From contig CALXGR010000004.1 in NCBI GenBank assembly GCA_944387885.1, forward strand, positions 18,598 to 82,597: a stretch of 64,000 nucleotides of DNA, written 5' to 3'. Every line of letters begins with the position of its first letter. The stretch's first letter is position 1. Positions 6,565-14,768 of this stretch are shown one piece after another. Both the position numbers and the translations under genes were made by a program. This stretch comes from an uncultured Clostridia bacterium (GTDB lineage Bacteria; Bacillota; Clostridia; Oscillospirales; Ruminococcaceae). The notes under the pieces were generated by a model, which was not told where the DNA came from, searched no databases, and saw only the letters and a program-made list of their open reading frames with translations.

Positions 6565-8826
6565 ATGAACGAATTCAAGGGTTTTTCCCCCTCTGCTGTC
6601 CGCTGCCTGAAGGAATCCCTTCAGCTGGCAGGGGACCGGGGGGTCACCCAGGCCAATACGGGACATCTGCTCCTGGCCATCCTTCGGGAGGGCGGGGCGG
6701 CATCCCAGTTTTTACAGAGCAAAAAAATCACCGAGACCGCAATCCTGCCCCTGGCCGGGGAGGTGAGCATCCACCGGGTACGGCTGAAACCCCGGGACCT
6801 GACCGGGGAACTGCAGAAGACCCTGGAGTTTGCCCGGCTGGGAGCCCGCAGTGCCCAGTGCCGCCGGGCGGGAAATGAACATCTTCTCTGCGCCATGCTG
6901 GAGGATAACAACTGCACCGCCAGCCGATGGATGGCCTCGGTGGGACTGGAGGTCACCGGAGCGGCCCGGGAATGCCGTCAGCTGTCAGGGCAGATTATTC
7001 TGCCTCAGCCGCCCCGGGCCACCGCCAACCGGACAGGCCGTCCCAGCGACAAATACGGCCGGGACCTGACCCGGATGGCTTTGGAGGGCCGTCTGGACCC
7101 GGTGCTCTGCCGGGAGAAGGAACTGGCCCGGATGGTGGAAATCCTCTGCCGCCGCCAGAAAAACAATCCCTGCCTCATTGGGGAACCGGGGGTGGGGAAG
7201 ACTGCCCTGGCGGAAGCCCTGGCCCAGAAAATTGCCCAGGGAAGGGTTCCGCTCTCCCTGACGGGAAAACGGGTGCTGGCTTTGGACATGGCCGCCCTGG
7301 TGGCCGGGACCAAATACCGGGGAGAATTGGAGGAGCGGTGCAAAAGCCTGCTGGAAGAGTTGCAGTGGGACAAAAATACCCTCCTGTTTATTGACGAGAT
7401 TCATGTGGTGGTAGGAGCCGGTGCGGCGGAGGGAGCCATCGACGCAGCCAGCATCCTCAAGCCTATCCTGGCCCGGGGAGAGATTCAGCTGGTGGGCGCC
7501 ACCACCCAGGAGGAGTACCGGAAGTGCATCCAGAAAGACCCGGCCCTGGACCGTCGGTTTGGGAAAATCACGGTGGAAGAGCCTACCCCCGCCCAGGCTC
7601 AGACCATCCTGAAAGGACTGATTGGACGGTACGAGCAGTATCACCGGGTATCCATCCCGGCCAGCACCATCCGGGCGGCTGTGGAACTGAGTGTCCGGTA
7701 TCTGCCGGGACGGTATCTCCCGGATAAGGCCATCGACCTGCTGGACGAGGCGGCTTCCCGGCTCCGAATCGCAGGGGAAGGCCAGAACAAGGAGGATTTG
7801 ATTCTTCTCCCGGAGGATGTGGCGGCGGTGGTCAGCCGGGCCAGCGGCGTGCCTGCGGAGCGGGTGAACGAAGCCCAGCGGGAACGGCTGGCCCAGCTGG
7901 AACATCGGCTGGAGGAACAGGTGGTGGGCCAGCACCAGGCGGTGGCCGCCGTGGCGGGAGCCGTCCGCCGGAGCCGCACCGGGCTTCGGGAGGCGGGCCG
8001 CCCCATGGGCGCCATGCTTTTCCTGGGGCCCAGCGGGGTGGGAAAGACCCACCTGGCCCGGACCCTGGCCCAAAGCTGGTTTGGAAGCGAGAAAGCCCTG
8101 CTCCGGTTTGACATGAGCGAGTATATGGAAGCCCATACGGTAGCCCGATTGATTGGAGCCCCTCCCGGATATGTGGGCCACGATGAAGGGGGACAGCTTA
8201 CCGAGGCCATCCGCCGCCGTCCCTACAGTGTGGTCCTCTTTGATGAAATCGAGAAAGCCCACGGGGATATTCAGAATATCCTGCTCCAGATTCTGGAGGA
8301 CGGGCGGCTCACCGACAGCGCCGGGCGGACAGCGGACTTTACCAACGCCATCATCTTGATGACCAGCAACCTGGGCGCCCGGTGGCTGGCAGGCCAGACC
8401 TCTCCTCTGGGATTTGGGACCCAGGAGGATGCCTTTGACAAACAGAGCCAGCAGGCCATGGCGGAGGTGAAACGGTATTTCCGCCCGGAGCTGCTGGGGC
8501 GGCTGGACGAGGTGGTGGTGTTCCATCCCCTGAAACGGCAGGAACTGATACAAATCACCGAGAAACTTCTCTGCCAGCTGGAGGAGCGGGCCGCCGCCCA
8601 GGGGTACCGGCTGGACCATCAGCCCGCCCTGGCCCAGGCGTTGGTAGGGGAGGAGAACAGCCCCTATGGAGCCCGGGAACTGCGGAAAAAGGTGAGCCGG
8701 GCGGTGGAACAGGCCATGGCGGACGGAATCGCCCAGGGAACCTTGGTGGAGGGTGGACAGTTCACCGCCTGCCTGGACCAGGAAAACCGGGTGGTCATCT
8801 GCGCCCGGGAGACTGCCACCGTGTAA
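6565..8826 (+). CDS. ClpA/ClpC-type AAA+ chaperone ATPase
   Basis: 753-residue Hsp100 protein. A double Clp N-domain repeat occupies about 1-150. The first AAA+ module has GEPGVGKT and FIDEIH; the second has GPSGVGKT, LFDEIEKAH and the Arg-finger region RRFGK/LLGRLDE. An LGF tripeptide in SPLGFGTQ occupies the ClpP-docking position, so it may feed substrates to ClpP. The coiled-coil M domain of ClpC/ClpB is absent: D1 passes directly into the 'DVAAVVSRASGVP' linker. I chose the ATG at 6565 behind CGGGAGG; the longer in-frame start lies inside the upstream terminator. Monocistronic. Confidence 0.9.
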   Translation: MNEFKGFSPSAVRCLKESLQLAGDRGVTQANTGHLLLAILREGGAASQFLQSKKITETAILPLAGEVSIHRVRLKPRDLTGELQKTLEFARLGARSAQCRRAGNEHLLCAMLEDNNCTASRWMASVGLEVTGAARECRQLSGQIILPQPPRATANRTGRPSDKYGRDLTRMALEGRLDPVLCREKELARMVEILCRRQKNNPCLIGEPGVGKTALAEALAQKIAQGRVPLSLTGKRVLALDMAALVAGTKYRGELEERCKSLLEELQWDKNTLLFIDEIHVVVGAGAAEGAIDAASILKPILARGEIQLVGATTQEEYRKCIQKDPALDRRFGKITVEEPTPAQAQTILKGLIGRYEQYHRVSIPASTIRAAVELSVRYLPGRYLPDKAIDLLDEAASRLRIAGEGQNKEDLILLPEDVAAVVSRASGVPAERVNEAQRERLAQLEHRLEEQVVGQHQAVAAVAGAVRRSRTGLREAGRPMGAMLFLGPSGVGKTHLARTLAQSWFGSEKALLRFDMSEYMEAHTVARLIGAPPGYVGHDEGGQLTEAIRRRPYSVVLFDEIEKAHGDIQNILLQILEDGRLTDSAGRTADFTNAIILMTSNLGARWLAGQTSPLGFGTQEDAFDKQSQQAMAEVKRYFRPELLGRLDEVVVFHPLKRQELIQITEKLLCQLEERAAAQGYRLDHQPALAQALVGEENSPYGARELRKKVSRAVEQAMADGIAQGTLVEGGQFTACLDQENRVVICARETATV

Positions 8827-8849
8827 GTCCCTACTCTACCAAGCGTAGG

Positions 8850-8878
8850 TTGTGCCCGGGCGGGACAGCTGGTATGAT
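8850..8878 (+). promoter_or_regulatory. Promoter of the XRE regulator gene
   Basis: TTGTGC (8850-8855), 17 bp, TATGAT (8873-8878), 36 bases before the ATG. Confidence 0.65.
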
Positions 8879-8913
8879 ACAGATAAAGAAAATTCATCCG
8901 CAGGAGGAATCGT

Positions 8914-9498
8914 ATGGATCTGTATGTGACCGGCGCTGCCATCCGCCGCCTTCGGGAGGCCCGGGGGTTGACCCAGGCCCAGTTGGCCGGGCTTCTGGAT
9001 GTGAGCGACAAGGCTGTCTCTAAATGGGAAACCGCCAAGGGCTTTCCCGATATCTCTTTGCTGGAACCGTTGTCGGCGGCTCTGGGGGTGTCTGTGGCAG
9101 AGCTTCTCTCAGGGGACCAGGTGACCAACCGCAACCGGGGGGCCAATATGCTCCGGTCCCGGTTTTACGTCTGCCCCCTCTGCGGCAATGTGATACACGG
9201 GACAGGCCAGGCCCTGGTCAGCTGCTGCGGAATTACCCTGCCGCCCCTGGAAGCGGAGGAACCGGACCAGCATCACAAGCTGGAGATAGAACCGGTGGAG
9301 GATGAGGACTTTATCCGGATTCTCCACCCTATGACCAAGGACCACTATATTTCCTTCCTGGCCTACCTTACCGGGGACCGGTGCCAGATGGTCCGGTTTT
9401 ACCCGGAAGGAAACGGGGAATGCCGCCTGAGACTGACCCGGGGCGGGGCCCTCTATTACTACTGCAACCGCCATGGTTTGTTCCGCCAGAAGGTTTGA
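8914..9498 (+). CDS. XRE-family regulator with C-terminal cysteine-rich domain
   Basis: 194 residues. An HTH_XRE domain fills 5-60 (LREARGLTQAQLAGLLDVSDKAVSKWETAKGFPDISLL). The C-terminal part begins FYVCPLCGNVIHGTG and continues with SCCGITLPPLE, resembling the N-terminal metal-binding knuckle of desulfoferrodoxin-like proteins, then a conserved beta-rich segment ending YYYCNRHGLFRQ. It is probably a metal- or redox-responsive DNA-binding regulator; target genes are unknown, though the MATE exporter is directly downstream. ATG behind GCAGGAGG. Confidence 0.8.
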   Translation: MDLYVTGAAIRRLREARGLTQAQLAGLLDVSDKAVSKWETAKGFPDISLLEPLSAALGVSVAELLSGDQVTNRNRGANMLRSRFYVCPLCGNVIHGTGQALVSCCGITLPPLEAEEPDQHHKLEIEPVEDEDFIRILHPMTKDHYISFLAYLTGDRCQMVRFYPEGNGECRLRLTRGGALYYYCNRHGLFRQKV

Positions 9499-9507
9499 TG
9501 TCCTCCC

Positions 9508-9559
9508 TTGACATGAAGCCCCGAATGTGATAGCATAAGTCGAACCGTTAAGATTCGAC
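9508..9559 (+). promoter_or_regulatory. Promoter and inverted-repeat operator of the MATE gene
   Basis: TTGACA (9508-9513), 17 bp, TAGCAT (9531-9536). A 6-bp inverted repeat, GTCGAA (9539-9544) and TTCGAC (9554-9559), straddles the expected transcription start, the usual place for a repressor operator. Confidence 0.65.
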
Positions 9560-9584
9560 CCGCCGGGGTCTTTCATTGTACAGT

Positions 9585-9618
9585 AGGCCTGTGTTGTACA
9601 ACACAGGCCTTTCTTTTT
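9585..9618 (+). terminator. Leader terminator (attenuator candidate) before the MATE gene
   Basis: A perfect 26-base palindrome (9585-9610) is followed by TTCTTTTT and then directly by the GGAGG of the MATE gene. It sits between promoter and gene, so transcription must be allowed through it. This suggests conditional read-through, for example drug-induced attenuation. Confidence 0.65.
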
Positions 9619-9630
9619 GGAGGAAATACC

Positions 9631-10935
9631 ATGAACCAATCAAGCTGGCTGAGGGAGTTTGCCCGGTACTCGTCCCTGAATGTGCTGGGAATGATAGGGC
9701 TCTCCTTCTACATACTGGCGGATACCTTTTTTGTGTCCCAGGGCCTGGGCACCGACGGCCTGGCCGCCCTCAACCTGGCCATTCCCTTTTACAGCATGAT
9801 TCAGGGCACCGCCCTTATGCTGGGAATGGGGGGAGGGATCCGGTTTGCCATCCAGAAACACCAGGGACAGGAAAAAATCAACCGGATTTTCACCAACACC
9901 CTTTATCTGGGCGGAATGGCGGCGGTGATTTTTCTCACCCTGGCCCTGGTGGGCACCCACTGGCTGGTGGGGCTGACCGGCGCTTCCGGGAACGTGTACC
10001 AGATGACCCACACCTATCTCCAGGTCCTGCTCTGCTTCTCCCCGGCCTTCCTCCTCAACAACATCCTGCTCTGCTTTGTGCGGAACGACGGAATGCCCCA
10101 GCTGGCCATGGCAGCCATGATCGGGGGAAGCCTTTCCAATGTGGTGCTGGACTATATCTTCATCTTCCCCTGCAATATGGGAATCTTCGGTGCGGTCTTT
10201 GCCACCGGCCTGGCGCCCATCATCAGCATGGCGATATTGTCCCCCTTCTTTATCCTGAAAAAGAATCACTTCCGCCCGACCCGGTGCAGGCTGAATTTAC
10301 GGCTGGGGGGCGGCATCCTCTCCGGGGGCCTGCCCTCCCTCATTACCGAAATCTCCTCCGGGGTGGTGATTATGGTCTTCAACACCATCCTCCTCTCCCT
10401 GGAAGGGAACACCGGGGTGGCGGCCTACGGGGTCATTGCCAACCTGTCCCTGGTGGTTACCTCCATCTATACCGGAATCGCCCAGGGAATCCAGCCCATC
10501 CTCAGCACCAGCTACGGACGGCGGGAAATCAAAAAGATGGGGGCCATCCTGGGATATGCCCTCATCACCATGGGAATTCTCTCCCTGGCGGTGTATGCCG
10601 GGGCCTATTTCGGGGCCGAGGAGCTGACAGCCATCTTCAACCGGGAAGGGGACCAGCTCCTGGCCCGGCTGGCAGTTCCGGGGATGCGCCTTTACTTCCT
10701 GGCCTGCCCCTTTGTGGGATTCAACATCATCCTCTCCGCCTACTTTGCTGCGGTAGACCAGGTAAGGCCCGCCCAGGTGCTCTCCCTGCTCCGGGGGGTG
10801 GTGGTCATTATCCCCATGGCCATCCTTCTTTCCCGGTTCTGGGGGACCAGCGGGGTATGGTGTTCCTTCCCCCTGACCGAGCTGGTGGTCAGCCTGGCAG
10901 GGCTGGGGGTCTACCTGAAAAGAAAAACAAATTGA
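9631..10935 (+). CDS. MATE-family multidrug efflux transporter
   Basis: 434 residues, about twelve transmembrane helices in two homologous halves, typical MATE length. The first half begins ARYSSLNVLGMIGLSFYILADTFFVSQGLGTDGLAALNLAIP, the MATE signature. MATE proteins export cationic drugs or metabolites using Na+ or H+. ATG 7 bases after GGAGG. Control is probably through the leader terminator and operator just upstream. Substrate unknown. Confidence 0.9.
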   Translation: MNQSSWLREFARYSSLNVLGMIGLSFYILADTFFVSQGLGTDGLAALNLAIPFYSMIQGTALMLGMGGGIRFAIQKHQGQEKINRIFTNTLYLGGMAAVIFLTLALVGTHWLVGLTGASGNVYQMTHTYLQVLLCFSPAFLLNNILLCFVRNDGMPQLAMAAMIGGSLSNVVLDYIFIFPCNMGIFGAVFATGLAPIISMAILSPFFILKKNHFRPTRCRLNLRLGGGILSGGLPSLITEISSGVVIMVFNTILLSLEGNTGVAAYGVIANLSLVVTSIYTGIAQGIQPILSTSYGRREIKKMGAILGYALITMGILSLAVYAGAYFGAEELTAIFNREGDQLLARLAVPGMRLYFLACPFVGFNIILSAYFAAVDQVRPAQVLSLLRGVVVIIPMAILLSRFWGTSGVWCSFPLTELVVSLAGLGVYLKRKTN

Positions 10936-10940
10936 ACCAC

Positions 10941-10977
10941 AAAACTCCGGCCTTTTTAATGAGGACCGGAGTTTTTC
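10941..10977 (+). terminator. Terminator after the MATE gene
   Basis: Ten-base-pair stem AAAACTCCGG (10941-10950) with CCGGAGTTTT (10966-10975), then T-rich sequence. Confidence 0.85.
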
Positions 10978-10992
10978 TTTCAAAAATCCTGC

Positions 10993-11090
10993 TGGAAATT
11001 TCCGGAAAAAGGTGATAAAATAATACTATAAACACCGGCCCCGGAAAAGGGCCGGCACCATGGTCCGGCTGTGCAGCAGCTGGCTTTTTT
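10993..11090 (+). promoter_or_regulatory. Promoter and structured leader with terminator before carD
   Basis: TGGAAA (10993-10998), 17 bp, TAAAAT (11016-11021) with an upstream TG. The leader then forms CCGGCCC/GGGCCGG (11035-11041 with 11049-11055). A second hairpin, CCGGCTG/CAGCTGG (11065-11071 with 11077-11083), is followed by CTTTTTT. The second hairpin looks like an intrinsic terminator only 14 bases before the carD ribosome site. Confidence 0.55.
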
Positions 11091-11114
11091 CTTATGACGG
11101 AAAAGGAGGAAATT

Positions 11115-11618
11115 ATGTATCAAGTGGGAGATGTAGTACGCCATCCCAGTGCAGGAGTATGTGAGATCACAGAGATTCGGGAGCAGCGCTTCGGGAATCT
11201 GCCTCCTCAGCAGTACTACATCCTCAAGCCCCTTTATGCCAAGGCGGCTACCACCGTTTACACTCCGGTGGACAGCCCCAAGGTCCCTTTGCGGAAACTC
11301 CTCAATGAGGAGGAACTGGACCAGCTGCTGGCCCAGGTGCCGGAACACTGGCTGGAATGGAATGAAAACGAGCAGGAGCGCCATAACCAGTTCAGCGAGA
11401 TCCTCCACAGCGGAAATGTGGTGGAGGCGGTGCGCTTGATCGTGCTGCTCCACTATAAGGAGAAGGAACGGAAGGAGCTGGGCAAACAGCTGCGGGTAGG
11501 GGACAAGAAATACCTGGAGGAGACCAAGCGGCTCCTCCATCAGGAGTTTGCCTACGCCAAGGACCTGGAACCGGAACAGGTGCCCCAGTATATTATGGAT
11601 AAGCTGGGCCTGGAATAA
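11115..11618 (+). CDS. CarD/CdnL-family transcription regulator
   Basis: 167 residues. The N-terminal CarD_CdnL_TRCF domain (about 1-60: YQVGDVVRHPSAGVCEITEI..YYILKPLYAKAATTVYTPVD) binds the RNA polymerase beta subunit lobe; the C-terminal helical domain stabilises open complexes in known members. No enzymatic role. The ATG at 11115 follows AGGAGGA; an earlier in-frame start overlaps the leader terminator. The leader hairpins suggest attenuation. Single gene, own terminator. Confidence 0.88.
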   Translation: MYQVGDVVRHPSAGVCEITEIREQRFGNLPPQQYYILKPLYAKAATTVYTPVDSPKVPLRKLLNEEELDQLLAQVPEHWLEWNENEQERHNQFSEILHSGNVVEAVRLIVLLHYKEKERKELGKQLRVGDKKYLEETKRLLHQEFAYAKDLEPEQVPQYIMDKLGLE

Positions 11619-11630
11619 AGTTGCACAAAA

Positions 11631-11670
11631 ACCCCCTTTCTTTTTTGTAAAGAAAGGGGGTACTGCTTTT
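11631..11670 (+). terminator. Stem-loop terminator after carD
   Basis: Perfect 13-bp stem (11631-11643 with 11649-11661) followed by a weak T-rich stretch. Confidence 0.7.
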
Positions 11671-11671
11671 C

Positions 11672-11700
11672 TTGCGGGGAAATTGGACAGATGGTATAAT
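11672..11700 (+). promoter_or_regulatory. Promoter of the HMA-domain gene
   Basis: TTGCGG (11672-11677), 17 bp, TATAAT (11695-11700). The transcript would have an untranslated leader of about 110 bases in which I see no clear riboswitch fold. Confidence 0.6.
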
Positions 11701-11816
11701 GACCATAGAGCCTATCTTACGGGAAAAAATATTTTCCGGCCCTGAAAAGGGATATTAAAAAGAGGGTATTCCAAGAAAATTTTGATCCCTCCGGGGAGAA
11801 AGGAGCGTGCTGAACA

Positions 11817-12185
11817 ATGCTTGACAGGATGGTAGTGATCGCAGCCGCAGTATTCTGCGGATTTCTGGCCTATGATATGCTCCAGCGGGAACGGGGAAGA
11901 AAAGCTGTGACCCCTGCCCAGGCGGGGGACAAGGACGCTCCCCAGGAGGACCGGAGTGAAAGTTATTACCCCTACCGCACCTATGTGCTGGTGGAGGGAA
12001 TGAACTGCAGCAAGTGCGCCCTCCGGATTGAGAACGCCCTCAACGCCCTGCCCTTTACCTGGGCCACTGCGGAACTGGAGGAAAAGCGGGTGCTGGTCCG
12101 GACCCGGGAGCCTTTCCAGGAGGAGCTGGTTCGTCAGACCCTGGAGAACGCAGGGTATCAGATGACCGGGACCATGGAAGCCTGA
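11817..12185 (+). CDS. Membrane-anchored heavy-metal-associated (HMA) domain protein
   Basis: 122 residues. One N-terminal hydrophobic helix (about 4-20), a polar linker, then an HMA ferredoxin-like domain (about 58-120) with the metal-binding GMNCSKC motif. HMA domains bind Cu+, Zn2+ or Cd2+ and normally sit on P-type ATPases or chaperones; here the domain is alone and tethered to the membrane. No transporter is adjacent. ATG at 11817; ribosome site weak (GGAGAAAGGAG 15 bases upstream). Confidence 0.78.
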   Translation: MLDRMVVIAAAVFCGFLAYDMLQRERGRKAVTPAQAGDKDAPQEDRSESYYPYRTYVLVEGMNCSKCALRIENALNALPFTWATAELEEKRVLVRTREPFQEELVRQTLENAGYQMTGTMEA

Positions 12186-12192
12186 AAAGTAT

Positions 12193-12497
12193 AAAAAGGG
12201 AGTACCCCGGCTTAGCCGAAGTTCCGTAAGAAAACAGCGCCGGAAAAGGGGTACTTTTGGGGGATTCCATCGTCAAATCCCCTTGACAACCACCAAGGGT
12301 GCCTGCGGGGATTTTCCTTGGACTCCCCTCAAAATCACCCCTTCCCCGGTGCAGGGCAGTTCTTCCCGGAACTGTAAGGAAAGATAATATAAAAGCCAGA
12401 CCAAGCTTTACCACTTGGTCTGGCTTTTTTCGTTTCATCAGTTCCGGGTAAGAACCGCTGTTTTCTTATGTCGCCCCGGCTGGGGTACTCCCTTTTT
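12193..12497. repeat. 305-bp non-coding element with terminal inverted repeats
   Basis: AAAAAGGGAGTACCCC (12193-12208) recurs as its exact reverse complement at 12482-12497. A second matching pair, TAAGAAAACAGCG, lies inside (12227-12239 and 12456-12468). The ends therefore form imperfect inverted repeats of about 45 bases around roughly 215 bases of non-coding DNA. This explains most of the 325-base gap between the HMA gene and pyrI. It could be a MITE-like element or a folded RNA. Confidence 0.6.
12391..12428. terminator. Bidirectional terminator inside the inverted-repeat element
   Basis: Perfect 15-bp stem (12391-12405 with 12414-12428), T-rich on both strands. It closes the HMA transcript from the left and the gntR-pyrBI transcript from the right. 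Confidence 0.85.
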
Positions 12498-12510
12498 GTT
12501 TGGCTTGGAT

Positions 12511-12942
12511 TTATTCCGGTTTCAGCTCGAAGGCCTGTTCGCAGTAAGCGCAGCGGTATTGGCCGGTGCTGCTGAGCAGGAAGATGTGGTCACATTCCTC
12601 CTCCATGCTGGTGATGCACCGGGGGTTCCGGCACCGAATCACATTCACCAGCTTGTGGGGCAGGTCGGGCCGCTTTTTGGAAACGATTTTTCCGTCCTGG
12701 ATGGTGGCTACGGTAATGCCGGGGTCCAGGTAAGCCAGAATGTTCAGGTTGAGGGAACTTACATCCCCCTCGATTTTGATGATGTCCTTCTTTCCGGACT
12801 TGCTGGAACGGACATTCTGAATCAGGGCAATGCTGGCGTTTTCCAGCTTGTCCAGCTCCAGAAGCCGGTACAGTTCCAGGCTGGTTCCGGCCTGGATATG
12901 GTCTACCACGATTCCGTTGTTGATGGCATCTACATTCAGCAT
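12511..12942 (-). CDS. pyrI: Aspartate carbamoyltransferase regulatory subunit
   Basis: 143 residues, PyrI family. The N-terminal allosteric domain starts MLNVDAINNGIVVDHI, and the C-terminal zinc domain has four ligand cysteines at 104, 109, 131 and 134. PyrI assembles with PyrB into the dodecameric ATCase and relays CTP/ATP control, in the cytosol, at the committed step of pyrimidine synthesis. It follows pyrB by one base. The bidirectional terminator ends the operon. Confidence 0.95.
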   Translation of the reverse strand: MLNVDAINNGIVVDHIQAGTSLELYRLLELDKLENASIALIQNVRSSKSGKKDIIKIEGDVSSLNLNILAYLDPGITVATIQDGKIVSKKRPDLPHKLVNVIRCRNPRCITSMEEECDHIFLLSSTGQYRCAYCEQAFELKPE

Positions 12943-12943
12943 A

Positions 12944-13882
12944 TTACGCCCCTTCCTTTCCCTTGGGATCAGCCAGACCCAGCAGGGTCATGATCAAGGC
13001 CATCCGCACATACACTCCGTTTTTGGCCTGCTCAAAGTAGGCGGCCCGGGGATCATCGTCCACCGAAAGGGCAATCTCGTTTACCCTGGGCAGGGGATGA
13101 AGGACTGCCAGATTGGGGCTGGCCAGCTTCATCTTGTCCTCGGTGAGGATGTAGGTGTTTTTCAGCCGGATGTAGTCTTCCTCGTTGAAGAACCGCTCCC
13201 GCTGGACCCGGGTCATGTAAAGAATGTCCAGCTGGGGCATGCTGTCTTCCAGGCTCCGTACCTCCTGGTACTCCAGCCCGGCAGGCTCCACCACATCGGT
13301 AATGATGTAGCTGGGAACCCGCAGTTCCTTGGGGCTGATGAGGATGAACTTTACCCCCTCATACCGGGCCAGGGACTTGATAAGGCTGTGGACGGTCCGT
13401 CCGAATTTCAAGTCGCCGCACAGGCCGATGGTAAGATGGTCCAGCCGTCCGCAGCGGCGGCGGATGGTCATCAGGTCGGTGAGGGTCTGGGTGGGATGGT
13501 TGTGTCCGCCGTCTCCGGCATTGATGACCGGGATGCGGGAATACTGGCTGGCCCGCAGGGGAGCGCCCTCCTTGGGATGGCGCATGGCGGCAATGTCGGC
13601 GTAGGAGCTGATGACCCGGATGGTATCGGCTACGCTTTCGCCCTTGGAGGCGCTGGATACGTCAGCGGCAGGGAAGCCCAGAACGCTTCCTCCCAGGTTG
13701 AGCATGGCGGCTTCAAAGCTGAGCCGGGTGCGGGTGGAAGGCTCGTAGAACAGGGTGGCCAGCTTTTTGTGGCGGGCTACCTCCTGGTAGGCGGCGGGGT
13801 CGGCAATGATCCGGTCGGCCAGGTCCAAAAGGGACTCAATTTCCTCCTTGGTAAAATCCAGAGGATCAATCAAATGACGCAT
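12944..13882 (-). CDS. pyrB: Aspartate carbamoyltransferase catalytic subunit
   Basis: 312 residues, full-length ATCase catalytic chain. The carbamoyl-phosphate motif STRTRLSFE is at about 51-59, HPTQTLTD near 134, and the aspartate-loop region PLPRVNEI near 266. It forms N-carbamoyl-aspartate from carbamoyl phosphate and aspartate. Nine bases separate it from gntR upstream; pyrI follows. No PyrR-type attenuator is evident before pyrB, so expression probably follows the gntR promoter. Confidence 0.96.
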   Translation of the reverse strand: MRHLIDPLDFTKEEIESLLDLADRIIADPAAYQEVARHKKLATLFYEPSTRTRLSFEAAMLNLGGSVLGFPAADVSSASKGESVADTIRVISSYADIAAMRHPKEGAPLRASQYSRIPVINAGDGGHNHPTQTLTDLMTIRRRCGRLDHLTIGLCGDLKFGRTVHSLIKSLARYEGVKFILISPKELRVPSYIITDVVEPAGLEYQEVRSLEDSMPQLDILYMTRVQRERFFNEEDYIRLKNTYILTEDKMKLASPNLAVLHPLPRVNEIALSVDDDPRAAYFEQAKNGVYVRMALIMTLLGLADPKGKEGA

Positions 13883-13891
13883 AGTACCTCC

Positions 13892-14626
13892 TTACAGCTT
13901 CTTGCGGATGATGGAAAAATCAAAAAAGTTGGTGTAGTAGGCGTAACTGTGGAACACCGGTTTGCAGAGCTGGGTGTAGGCAACCTCATCCAGCAGAAGC
14001 AGCGCCTCGGAGGGGGGCAGCTGCAAAGCGTTCCGGATGGCCACCGTTCCGGCGCTGGCCTTCACATGGCTGACTGTGCTGACCACTTGAATTCCCGCAG
14101 AGTGGAGGAGTTCAAAGATGTTGCAGTTGAAATCCATGTCCTGGGGAACATTGTCCCCAAACAGCTGGGGGCTCATGTAGTCGATGGAGTAGAGCACCGG
14201 GGTGTTCCCGGCCAGTACCCGTTTGGTCAGCTTGATCACAGGGTCCCCGGGCTGAAGGCCCAGGCTTTTGGCCAGCAGGGGCTTTGCGGAATCCCGGGTG
14301 ACGGTCAGGCTGTCGGAATGGGGTGTTTCCCCCAAAGCCTGGATCATGTCATAGTATTCCAGCTTGTGGTCCATCCGGTTGCGGAGAGTCAGGGCATCCC
14401 GGTTTACCACCGTGCCGATTCCCCGCACCCGTTCAATGTACCCGCTTCGCTCCAGCTCGGCCATGGCGTCCCGGATCACCGTCCGGCTTACACCCATCTG
14501 ACGGGCCAGGTCCAGCTCTGCCGGTAATCGGTCGGCCTGGGCAAAACGCCCCCGGCGAAGATCCTCCAGCAGTTGAGCCAAGACCTGATCACTCATTAGG
14601 GCTCCGCCTAAAATCGTTTCTTCCAT
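13892..14626 (-). CDS. GntR-family regulator with UTRA domain
   Basis: 244 residues. The winged helix (about 15-80: LPAELDLARQMGVSRTVIRDAMAELERSGYIERVRGIGTVV) is followed by a UTRA-type ligand domain. The gene is the first of a gntR-pyrB-pyrI run and is divergent from a PfkB sugar kinase, so it may sense a sugar acid or nucleotide-related ligand. A candidate operator (CACAAA-N8-TTTGTG) sits between the two promoters. ATG behind AAAGGAG. Ligand unknown. Confidence 0.85.
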   Translation of the reverse strand: MEETILGGALMSDQVLAQLLEDLRRGRFAQADRLPAELDLARQMGVSRTVIRDAMAELERSGYIERVRGIGTVVNRDALTLRNRMDHKLEYYDMIQALGETPHSDSLTVTRDSAKPLLAKSLGLQPGDPVIKLTKRVLAGNTPVLYSIDYMSPQLFGDNVPQDMDFNCNIFELLHSAGIQVVSTVSHVKASAGTVAIRNALQLPPSEALLLLDEVAYTQLCKPVFHSYAYYTNFFDFSIIRKKL

Positions 14627-14661
14627 GGTCTTACTCCTTTTGAGTATTACTTATCCCAGAT

Positions 14662-14717
14662 AGTATACCACAAACGGGAGGCTTTGTGTTGAAATCCGAA
14701 AGATTTTAGTTTAAAAT
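14662..14717. promoter_or_regulatory. Divergent promoters and shared operator, gntR/pyrBI and sugar kinase
   Basis: Minus strand: TATACT at 14662-14667 with extended TG. Plus strand: TTGAAA (14689-14694), 17 bp, TAAAAT (14712-14717). Between them lies the inverted repeat CACAAA (14669-14674) and TTTGTG (14683-14688), well placed to repress both directions. Confidence 0.6.
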
Positions 14718-14768
14718 GAAACTATGGCCCAGAGCCATCAGAAAAAAGAGAGAGCGGAGGGTTTCTTT

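Noticed and set aside
9576..11015. 479-codon frame overlapping the MATE gene
   Set aside because: Pro/Gly/His-rich shifted-frame translation of the MATE gene; begins inside the leader terminator.
12830..14527. 565-codon frame opposite pyrB and gntR
   Set aside because: Antisense to clear pyrB/pyrI/gntR coding; composition is that of a reversed GC-rich gene.
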